From Bacteroidota bacterium (GTDB taxonomy: Bacteria; Bacteroidota; Bacteroidia; JACPRZ01), in NCBI GenBank assembly GCA_016193485.1, contig JACPRZ010000035.1, forward strand, positions 1 to 62,874: a DNA stretch of 62,874 nucleotides, read 5' to 3'. Under the pieces are notes generated by a model. It made no database searches and was not told where the DNA came from. It saw only the letters and a list, made by a program, of their open reading frames with translations. Every line of letters starts with the position of its first letter. Positions within the stretch are counted from its first letter, which is position 1. Of the stretch, positions 53,169 to 59,907 are shown piece by piece. A program made the position numbers and the translations under genes.

Positions 53169-53978
53169 TTATTTCCACGCTTTCACAATCAATCCCGTCC
53201 CGTTCCGCCATTTTATCACTACATCCAGCCAGTTCAGTACAAAAGAAATGGGATATGTCAGCAGGTAGTAAAACGGTAAAAGAATAAAAAATATTTTACT
53301 GAAATTCAGCATAACCATCGGGTATTTCATGGATAACCGCCATGAAATCTTTCCGGGGATTCCATAAGAATAGCGGGTTTCAACTTCAGAAAATCCTGCC
53401 GTTTTCAATTTATTTTTAATTTCAAAAATATTATAGCCGCTTCGTACATGTTCTTCTACAAATGGCGTATCAGTGGCAGGTTGGTCTCCCGGATCCCGGT
53501 CGGATGGCGTTGATAGCAGAAGCATACCACCATCCTTCAGCGATGAATGGAAATTAGTAAAGACCCTGACATCATCAACAATATGTTCCATAACATCCAC
53601 CGAAAGTATCAGGTTGAACGATTGCGGCTGGATAAACTCGGTTAGATCTGCGGTTCTGAAAAATACATATGACCGGCCCATGTCATAAAAAAATTTATTG
53701 GCTGCTGCGCATAAATCACGCTGGATGTCAACTGAAAGTATGTTCCAACCGCTATCCATTGAGGAAAGGAAGTAGGTATATTGCCCGAATCCGCCACCGG
53801 CATCAAGTATATGAACCGGGGTTCCTTTGGGGATCAGCCGTGACCAGTTTTTTAATTCCCGGTGTATATGCCATGTGCGAAGCAGGAGGAGATCAAGGAG
53901 TTTATAGGATAATACCTTCAGGTAAGGTGACTTGTTAAAGAAAACGCTGACAGATTTTTTAATAGGTTCGTAATGCAT
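53169..53978 (-). CDS. Class I SAM-dependent methyltransferase
   Basis: The 269-residue protein has motif I (VHILDAGGGFGQYTYFLS), the acidic end of beta 2 (ILSVDIQRDL), FNLILSVDVMEHIVDDVRVF and GGMLLLSTPSDRDPG. The C-terminus holds a hydrophobic hairpin (FFILLPFYYLLTYPISFVLNW), suggesting membrane association and a lipid or polyketide-type substrate. I used the ATG of MHYEPIKK; a TTG four codons earlier is possible. It lies just downstream of rbfA on the same strand. Confidence 0.85.
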   Translation of the reverse strand: MHYEPIKKSVSVFFNKSPYLKVLSYKLLDLLLLRTWHIHRELKNWSRLIPKGTPVHILDAGGGFGQYTYFLSSMDSGWNILSVDIQRDLCAAANKFFYDMGRSYVFFRTADLTEFIQPQSFNLILSVDVMEHIVDDVRVFTNFHSSLKDGGMLLLSTPSDRDPGDQPATDTPFVEEHVRSGYNIFEIKNKLKTAGFSEVETRYSYGIPGKISWRLSMKYPMVMLNFSKIFFILLPFYYLLTYPISFVLNWLDVVIKWRNGTGLIVKAWK

Positions 53979-53998
53979 AATACTAAACAAGTGAATAA

Positions 53999-54340
53999 TT
54001 ACCGCTTGGCAAGAAGCCGTTCGATGTTTTCGGCATAATCCAGGGAGTCATCAAGGTAAAACAGCAATTCAGGCATGGAACGCACCTGCCTGCGGATCCG
54101 GCCGGATAACTCGTAGCGCAATCTGCCGGTTTTGCTTTTTATTTTTTCGATTACTTCATTTTTATTTTCAGTTCCGAAGATGCTGATAAATATTTTTGCA
54201 ACCGACATGTCCGGGCTCATCCTGACACCGGTTACCGTAACCATCAAACCGGGGAAATGTTCACTTGATTCACGGAGGAAAATGTTTCCCATCTCCTTTT
54301 GAATGAGTCGCGATATTTTATTCTGACGGACGGAAGCCAT
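53999..54340 (-). CDS. rbfA: 30S ribosome-binding factor A
   Basis: The 113-residue protein has the RbfA KH-like fold: SVRQNKISRLIQKEMGNIFLRES, VTVTGVRMSPDMSVAKIFISIFG and the C-terminal RYELSGRIRRQVRSMPELLFYLDDSLDYAENIERLL. It helps 16S rRNA 5'-end maturation. I used the ATG at MASVRQNKIS, because a longer frame would run back through the promoter and into the upstream mpl gene. Confidence 0.94.
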   Translation of the reverse strand: MASVRQNKISRLIQKEMGNIFLRESSEHFPGLMVTVTGVRMSPDMSVAKIFISIFGTENKNEVIEKIKSKTGRLRYELSGRIRRQVRSMPELLFYLDDSLDYAENIERLLAKR

Positions 54341-54348
54341 AATGGGTG

Positions 54349-54356
54349 CAAAAGTA
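54349..54356 (-). promoter_or_regulatory. rbfA -7 element TACTTTTG
   Basis: An exact TAnnTTTG match eight bases before the rbfA ATG, in the gap behind the mpl stop. The nearest TTTG is only 14 bases upstream of it, so it is weak. Confidence 0.4.
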
Positions 54357-54359
54357 CTA

Positions 54360-55748
54360 TTATTGACGTACAAATTCTCTTGCAAGTTTTTCCATGTCCA
54401 TTCCGTCAAAATCACCGGAGGTCATCATGAGAAGAACAGTTCCGGAGCGGGATAGGGATGCTATTTTTTTCTTCAGGTCAGCGCTGTCGGATATAACCTC
54501 CAGGTTATTCCTTCCGAACCCTTCCCTGATTTTTTCCGGGTCTAACGGTCTGAGTTTTTTGAGTTCAACAGCATGAGGATTAAAATATACAAACGCCTGG
54601 TCGGCATCATCAAGTGAATGACGGTACTGGGACAGGAACGAAACATTCAGTGAACTGAAGGTGTGCAATTCCAGGCAGGCGATGATTGTATGCAATGGGA
54701 ATTGTTTCTTTACAGCCGATAAAGTGGCAGTCACTTTGGAAGGAGCATGTGCAAAATCCCTGAATATTAAGGATGAGTTTGCCTGTGCCAGTAATTGAAG
54801 GCGGTTCTTTGCCCCGCTGAAACTTCCGACAGCCCGGTAAAATTGATCATCCTGCAGTCCGAGTTCCCTGCAAACCGCCATCGCACCGCTGATATTATAT
54901 AAATTATGATCGCCAAATATGGAAAGTTTTACATTTTCAGGACTAATTCCATCTCTGTTTTCACTTTTACCGGGTAATAAAAAAGTAGTTCCGTTTTCAA
55001 GTTTATGAGGATGAATGCCATAGAGTATTTTACGGACACCGGGGGGGGAATTTTTGGTGATCTCCTTCAATAACGGATCATCAACGCAAAAAATAAGCGT
55101 ACCCCTGTCGGGTATTTGTCGTACAAATTTCCTAAACTGGTCGGTATAAATATCCGGATCGGGGAATACATTAATATGATCCCATGCAATCCCGCTGATG
55201 AGTGCAATATGCGACTTGTAGTGCAGGAATTTCGGCTGACGGTCAATGGGGGAGGAGAGGTATTCATCGCCTTCAAGCACTATCAGGGGGGCTTTATCGG
55301 TCAGACGAATGTTTGAATCAAAACCGGGGATGGCTGCCCCCGACATATAATCAAAATCTATCCCGTTGTTCCTGAGAACATGCAGAATAATTCCTGTTAT
55401 TGTGGTCTTGCCATGGCTCCCGGCAACAACAACCCGTTTTTTATTTTTTGATTGTTCATAAATGAATTCAGGATAAGAAAATACCGGTATTTTTAAGTTC
55501 TGCGCCTGTTTAAGTTCGGGATTGTCGGCACGGGCGTGCATCCCGAGGATAACGGCATTTAAACCCGGATGAATTTTATCCGGAAACCAACCCGTTTCAG
55601 CAGGTAAAAGGTTGCACCGGGCAAGATTGGCGCGGGCAGGTTCATAAATTTCATCATCGGAACCGGTAACCTCATACCCCTTTTTATGCAGTTCAATGGC
55701 TAAGCCGTGCATGGCGCTTCCGCCAATAGCAATGAAATGAATTTTCAT
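54360..55748 (-). CDS. mpl: Mur ligase, Mpl-type (UDP-MurNAc:L-Ala-gamma-D-Glu-mDAP ligase)
   Basis: The 462-residue Mur ligase has the N-terminal UDP-binding start MKIHFIAIGGSAMHGLAIEL, the ATP loop VVAGSHGKTTITGIIL, the DHINVFPDPDIYTDQF segment, GDHNLYNISGAMAVCREL and the C-terminal RDFAHAPSKVTATLSAVK. SAMHGLA in place of the MurC GIGMSGIA-type start indicates the Mpl branch that recycles peptidoglycan tripeptide. MurC itself is not in the window. I used the ATG at MKIHFIAIGG rather than 26 codons upstream. Confidence 0.9.
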   Translation of the reverse strand: MKIHFIAIGGSAMHGLAIELHKKGYEVTGSDDEIYEPARANLARCNLLPAETGWFPDKIHPGLNAVILGMHARADNPELKQAQNLKIPVFSYPEFIYEQSKNKKRVVVAGSHGKTTITGIILHVLRNNGIDFDYMSGAAIPGFDSNIRLTDKAPLIVLEGDEYLSSPIDRQPKFLHYKSHIALISGIAWDHINVFPDPDIYTDQFRKFVRQIPDRGTLIFCVDDPLLKEITKNSPPGVRKILYGIHPHKLENGTTFLLPGKSENRDGISPENVKLSIFGDHNLYNISGAMAVCRELGLQDDQFYRAVGSFSGAKNRLQLLAQANSSLIFRDFAHAPSKVTATLSAVKKQFPLHTIIACLELHTFSSLNVSFLSQYRHSLDDADQAFVYFNPHAVELKKLRPLDPEKIREGFGRNNLEVISDSADLKKKIASLSRSGTVLLMMTSGDFDGMDMEKLAREFVRQ

Positions 55749-55874
55749 AGGAGGAAAAATGGAAATCCAGGCGGGCGAAGATACAAAGAAGGTATATGGC
55801 GCTGACAATATTTGTACCTTCGCCATGTGTACGATAAAATGGGATACCTATATAGACGAGACCGTAATAAATTA

Positions 55875-55901
55875 TAGAGACGAGACAAGGTCTCGTCTCT
55901 A
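55875..55901. repeat. TAGAGACGAGAC...GTCTCGTCTCTA palindrome
   Basis: A perfect 12-base inverted repeat with a 3-base loop (AAG), preceded by a partial direct copy (TAGACGAGAC at 55853-55862). It lies in the divergent gap between mpl and an MBL hydrolase gene. The TAGAG/CTCTA ends link it to the terminator at 14389-14430. Confidence 0.75.
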
Positions 55902-55988
55902 CATACCCATTGTTAGAAACGTCTAAATTGTCGTTCATCCAGCCATCGTTAATCGGTGTAATCAGTTTAATCATAATAATCGGTGCTA

Positions 55989-56828
55989 ATGAAACTCTAT
56001 TCTGTCAATACCGGTTTTTTTAAACTTGACGGTGGCGCGATGTTCAGCGTAGTACCCAAATCCATTTGGAACCGTACTAACCCTGCTGATCAGAACAATA
56101 TGATATCCCTTGCCATGCGGGCATTGCTTATTGAAGATGGCAATCGTTTGATACTTATTGACAATGGGATCGGGAACAAACAGGATGATAATTTCCTCAG
56201 ATTTTATTTCCTGCATGGTGATGATTCGCTTGACAAATCACTGAAAAAATACGGGTTTGAACGCAGTGATATTACGGATGTCATAATTTCCCATCTTCAT
56301 TTTGATCATTGCGGTGGCAGCGTGAAATGGAAAGATGATCGTTCGGGTTTTGAACCAACTTTCAAAAATGCCGCTTACTGGTCAAATAAAAAGCAATGGG
56401 ACTGGGCATTATCACCGAACCGGAGGGAAAAAGCAAGTTTTCTCAGTGAGAATATTGTACCTGTTCAGGAATCAGGGCAATTGAAGTTTGTTGAAGAAAA
56501 CCAGGAAATAATTCCGGGGATTTCACTCATGTTCTCATTCGGACATACCGAAGGAATGATGCACCCGGTTATCAGGTATAACGATAAGACCGTGGTTTAT
56601 GTTTCAGATATGATTCCTACCTCGGGGCATTTACCTGTTCCTTATGTGATGAGTTATGATGTGCGACCGCTGGTGACGATGGCTGAAAAGGAGAAATTTC
56701 TTAAGCATGCTGCAGAGAATGATTTTATTCTGTTCTTTGAGCACGATCCGGTCACTGAATGTTGCACGCTCCAGATTACCGAAAAAGGAGTTCGCCTCCG
56801 GGAACGGTTTTTGACAAGTGAGATATAA
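55989..56828 (+). CDS. MBL-fold metallo-hydrolase
   Basis: The 279-residue protein has the full zinc set: SHLHFDHCGG (HxHxDH), GHTEGMMHP, VVYVSDMIP (bridging Asp) and a late His (LFFEHDP). Upstream LLIEDGNRLILIDNGIGNK is the usual MBL start, and NAAYWSNKKQWDWAL resembles the lactonase/AttM-like subfamily. It probably hydrolyses an ester or lactone; the substrate is not predictable. I used the ATG two codons after a GTG. Confidence 0.88.
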   Translation: MKLYSVNTGFFKLDGGAMFSVVPKSIWNRTNPADQNNMISLAMRALLIEDGNRLILIDNGIGNKQDDNFLRFYFLHGDDSLDKSLKKYGFERSDITDVIISHLHFDHCGGSVKWKDDRSGFEPTFKNAAYWSNKKQWDWALSPNRREKASFLSENIVPVQESGQLKFVEENQEIIPGISLMFSFGHTEGMMHPVIRYNDKTVVYVSDMIPTSGHLPVPYVMSYDVRPLVTMAEKEKFLKHAAENDFILFFEHDPVTECCTLQITEKGVRLRERFLTSEI

Positions 56829-56859
56829 TTTTTTGTTACTCAATACAAACGTGTTTTTA

Positions 56860-56899
56860 TGCCACTAAAACACAAAAAATTCACTAAAATTTTGTGACA
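56860..56899. repeat. GCCACTAAAACACAAAAA repeat, intergenic copy
   Basis: GCCACTAAAACACAAAAAAT followed by TTTTGTGAC forms a short imperfect hairpin (CACAAAA/TTTTGTG). It follows the MBL hydrolase gene and is similar to the translated copy at 3884-3956. Confidence 0.45.
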
Positions 56900-56972
56900 A
56901 AAATTTACATCTTTCAATCTACCCGGTTGAGTAGTGACAATTTTTTCTAATTTTACTTTAAAATTCAACGAA

Positions 56973-57407
56973 ATGAATTGGGTTTTGTTATTCATTCACT
57001 ACATTTTTCCTGTTGTTTTATGCACCTTTTTTCTGATTCCGGTCAAAACGGATGCCCAGCCCCCCGCTTTTTACAACTATTATCTTGACGGTAACGGATA
57101 CCTGGTGCAGAAAATGTGGGATAAAGCCATTGAAAACTACAACAAGGCGTTGACGGTATATACTGTAGATTATGTCTATTTCAACCGCGGAAATGCAAAA
57201 TTCGGGTTAAAGGATTACAAAGGCGCGATTGCCGATTACGACAAGACCATCAGTTTAAACAATGAATATTCAACTGCTTATTACCAGAGGGCGCTTGTCC
57301 GGTTCGCTATGGGAGAAAACCTTGCCGGCTGTGAAGATATGAAAATGGCCAAAAAATATAACTGTCCCGGTGCCAACGATGAATTTAAGAAGAACTGCAA
57401 GCAGTAA
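56973..57407 (+). CDS. Small exported TPR protein
   Basis: The 144-residue protein has a signal peptide (LFIHYIFPVVLCTFFLIPVKTDA|Q) and about three TPR units (GNGYLVQKMWDKAIENYNKALTVYT; YVYFNRGNAKFGLKDYKGAIADYDKTI; STAYYQRALVRFAMGENLAGCEDMKMAKKYNC). It is a probable periplasmic adaptor. The start is the ATG at MNWVLLF; a GTG 39 bases upstream would prefix a sequence unlike a signal peptide. Confidence 0.8.
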   Translation: MNWVLLFIHYIFPVVLCTFFLIPVKTDAQPPAFYNYYLDGNGYLVQKMWDKAIENYNKALTVYTVDYVYFNRGNAKFGLKDYKGAIADYDKTISLNNEYSTAYYQRALVRFAMGENLAGCEDMKMAKKYNCPGANDEFKKNCKQ

Positions 57408-57450
57408 AAGTATACCTCCGCTATTTTCTGATATCCCTTCAATTCTTTAC

Positions 57451-57458
57451 TACCTTTG
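57451..57458 (+). promoter_or_regulatory. tRNA-Ser -7 element TACCTTTG
   Basis: An exact TAnnTTTG match 17 bases before the tRNA, the correct distance for a short leader. The -33 element is not clear. Confidence 0.5.
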
Positions 57459-57475
57459 CATAAAATTTTAGAAAC

Positions 57476-57566
57476 GGAGAGATGGCCGAGTGGCTGAAGG
57501 CAACGGTTTGCTAAACCGTCATACGGTTGATAAACTGTATCGAGGGTTCGAATCCCTCTCTCTCCG
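57476..57566 (+). tRNA. tRNA-Ser (anticodon GCU)
   Basis: The acceptor stem GGAGAGA pairs with TCTCTCC (57559-57565). The anticodon stem ACGGT/ACCGT holds the loop TTGCTAA with anticodon GCT at 57510-57512, reading AGC/AGU serine codons. A long variable arm (TACGGTTGATAAACTGTA) marks a class II tRNA, and GGTTCGAATCC is the T-loop. The CCA end is not encoded. Confidence 0.97.
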
Positions 57567-57602
57567 CAAGTGTGGACTGCCTCGCTAAAAAGGGGGTATG
57601 TC

Positions 57603-57633
57603 CCTGCCTGTCCGGCAGGCAGGTATTTTTTTT
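57603..57633 (+). terminator. Intrinsic terminator after tRNA-Ser
   Basis: CCTGCCTG, loop TCCGG, CAGGCAGG, then TATTTTTTTT. It is a GC-rich 8-base stem with a long T tract, in the plus direction. The stem belongs to the same CCTGCCT/AGGCAGG family as the palindrome inside rnz. Confidence 0.85.
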
Positions 57634-57721
57634 GCCTTCATAACTCTTTGATAATTCAGAGATCGCTCTGAATACGGAATTCACACCGGAGGTTTGAAAT
57701 CTGCAGAAAGCGATTTTTCCA

Positions 57722-57744
57722 AATCCTGCATAAATTGCAGGATT
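57722..57744. repeat. AATCCTGCA-TAAAT-TGCAGGATT hairpin
   Basis: A perfect 9-base inverted repeat with a 5-base loop in the gap between the tRNA terminator and the next TPR gene. There is no T tract, so it is not a terminator in the plus direction. Nothing else in this gap is recognised apart from a -7 motif at its end. Confidence 0.5.
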
Positions 57745-57823
57745 ATCTGTGTTGGCATTGGGTATTTATACCCAAATGGCCCCTGATAATAACAGTACCG
57801 GGTCTTTAATTTAAAAAAATAGG

Positions 57824-57831
57824 TAACTTTG
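57824..57831 (+). promoter_or_regulatory. -7 element TAACTTTG before the TPR gene
   Basis: An exact TAnnTTTG match 20 bases before the ATG at 57852. No TTG lies at 19-21 bases. Confidence 0.45.
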
Positions 57832-57851
57832 TATCCCTGTTATCCTCTCCT

Positions 57852-58298
57852 ATGTCCGGATCGCGTACATTTAAAGCGCTGCTGAATACATATCGCGGAC
57901 TTGTCAAGCGAAATCCAGGGAATAGCAGGTTACTGATGGCGAGGGGTGTCTTGTATCACCTCTTTGGAATGCATAAAAAAGCCCTGAAGGATTTTAACCG
58001 GTTGCTCGCTTTACGATCAGGTACAGCGGCCATCTATTTTTTACGAAGCGACTGTTATTTTAATCTGGGAAACTTCATGCTTGCATGGAAGGACCTGATG
58101 AGGGGAAGAATGATCTCCATTCAAAATGGGTCACCGGGAAAGAGGACAACCCGTGCAAAATATATTCATAAACCGGAAGAGTTCACCCCCGGGGAAAAAG
58201 CGGAAATAGCCGAAATATTGCACTATGAAAGAAACCGGATTTTCTATACTCTGATACCTGATATTTTCCTACCCCCGGGCTCTGAAAAAGTGAAATGA
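57852..58298 (+). CDS. Small TPR-like protein
   Basis: The 148-residue, soluble, basic protein has two TPR-like helical pairs (NSRLLMARGVLYHLFGMHKKALKDFNRLLAL; AAIYFLRSDCYFNLGNFMLAWKDLMRGRM) and a charged C-terminus with no signal peptide, so it is probably cytoplasmic. It is 45 bases before the histidine kinase gene and may be its partner. The family is not recognised beyond TPR. Confidence 0.7.
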   Translation: MSGSRTFKALLNTYRGLVKRNPGNSRLLMARGVLYHLFGMHKKALKDFNRLLALRSGTAAIYFLRSDCYFNLGNFMLAWKDLMRGRMISIQNGSPGKRTTRAKYIHKPEEFTPGEKAEIAEILHYERNRIFYTLIPDIFLPPGSEKVK

Positions 58299-58343
58299 GA
58301 GTGACAAACACACTTCACTCTTCGTAACTAAAAACCGATAACC

Positions 58344-59864
58344 ATGAAACAGCCCCGTGCAGTAATACCGGCAAGCGAAAAAAAAATACCCCCGCATGAA
58401 GAACTACTCATAGGAACAGACCGTATCGCAGTTGATTTTCTCCAGCAAATGCATTCGGCCTTAAAAGACCGCGATCCGGACGACCTGAGTCTGCTTGAAA
58501 AAAAGTGGCTCCAACAGGTCGAGAAACTTTATATGGGCAAGGAACTATTCGATTCCCGGAGAATTCTGAAATTGCTTGAACACACCTATGATGTATTGCG
58601 GAAAAAGAATCCCTGGACAATGGAGGAAGAAGCGATTTATTCCATGCTTGAAAAGATTGTTTTTCTGAAAGCAAGGGAAGAATCATTCAAAAAGTTCTTT
58701 GACGATGTTGAAAAAGCGATTGCATCGGTGATCCAACTTGACTTTACCGCTAAAGTTCCGGTTTGTGACCTGGTGCTGAACAAACACAATATTTTCAATT
58801 ATGCCGCTTTAACGCTGAATATGATCGTTTCTAAAATGGAGACCTCGGTGGTTTCCGTCAAGGCGGTAAATACGTTTTTTTCAGCAATTCCCGGTATTGC
58901 TGTTATTGTAACCGATTCGTCAGAAAAGATCAGGTTTGTTAATTCCTTTGCAGAGCAACTTCTTGATATGGAGGCAAAAGATTTGTCAGGGCTTCCTATA
59001 GGAAAAATCTTAAGAAAACATAAATCCGTTATCCGGCAATTCCGGAAGGAGGGTTCAGTAACAGATGCCAGGGTAAAATTGGTTTCTGTAAAAAACAGAC
59101 AACGAACGGCATCCCTTAAACTGACCATTCCAAAACCCATCAGCGATAAGAGCGAAGTGGACGAAATCATTTACCTCCTTCGTTCGGGCGATGATGCTCA
59201 GTCCGAATACAATCTTAACCTTGCCCGCGAAGCGCACGATAAAATCGCCCCCCTGAATACGATGGCAGGGATAGCAGACCTGCTTAAAGAAAGAATGAAA
59301 GATAAAGAGTCAAAAAAATTGATCGGGTTTCTCGAAAAAAACATCCATTCCGTTAAAGAGAATGCCCTCAATGCCCTTAATTCTTTTATGGGCAAAACTA
59401 TATCCGGGGGGAGCATACAAAACACGGATGTTTACAATCTGGTAAATGAGATAGTGGATGGATTGCGCTATTGCGATGGTTTCAATGAGATCACCATTAA
59501 AAACAATTTAAAGAAAATGCGCAGGGTAAAAAGCAACCCCGTTCTCCTGCGGTCCGTTTTCCAGAACCTGATCCATAACGCCATTAAATTCCGCAAACCG
59601 GGACGCCCCAATCTGGTTTCCGTTTACGGGAAAGAAATGGGACCGGAAGGATACTTGTTCTGCGTTAAAGACACAGGAGTTGGCATACCCCCGAAAGATC
59701 ATGAGAAAATATTTAAGAAAGGATTCAAATCCGGAAGCAGCAATGGTTTCGGGGCCGGGTTGCATCTTGTCAGGCAAGCCCTTGCTGAAATGAAAGGAGA
59801 AATTGACGTCATCAGCAACCAGGGAACGGGTGCAACATTTTTAGTATTTATCCCATTGCAGTAA
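58344..59864 (+). CDS. Cytoplasmic PAS-domain sensor histidine kinase
   Basis: The 506-residue protein has no signal peptide or membrane helix. An N-terminal helical region (1-165) is followed by a PAS domain (about 172-290, FFSAIPGIAVIVTDSSEKIRFVNSFAEQLLDM). A dimerisation helix carries His298 in LAREAHDKIAPLNTM, and the HATPase domain has the N box (FQNLIHNAIKFRKPG), G1 (VKDTGVGIPP) and G2 (NGFGAGLHLVRQAL). No response regulator lies near, so the phosphoryl partner is unlinked, or the kinase acts on the STAS-like or TPR proteins. It converges on the PLP-acyltransferase gene, which ends 44 bases away. Confidence 0.92.
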   Translation: MKQPRAVIPASEKKIPPHEELLIGTDRIAVDFLQQMHSALKDRDPDDLSLLEKKWLQQVEKLYMGKELFDSRRILKLLEHTYDVLRKKNPWTMEEEAIYSMLEKIVFLKAREESFKKFFDDVEKAIASVIQLDFTAKVPVCDLVLNKHNIFNYAALTLNMIVSKMETSVVSVKAVNTFFSAIPGIAVIVTDSSEKIRFVNSFAEQLLDMEAKDLSGLPIGKILRKHKSVIRQFRKEGSVTDARVKLVSVKNRQRTASLKLTIPKPISDKSEVDEIIYLLRSGDDAQSEYNLNLAREAHDKIAPLNTMAGIADLLKERMKDKESKKLIGFLEKNIHSVKENALNALNSFMGKTISGGSIQNTDVYNLVNEIVDGLRYCDGFNEITIKNNLKKMRRVKSNPVLLRSVFQNLIHNAIKFRKPGRPNLVSVYGKEMGPEGYLFCVKDTGVGIPPKDHEKIFKKGFKSGSSNGFGAGLHLVRQALAEMKGEIDVISNQGTGATFLVFIPLQ

Positions 59865-59907
59865 CAACGTTTGCAACCTTTTGGGCAGTGTCTCCTTAGT
59901 GCGCCCT

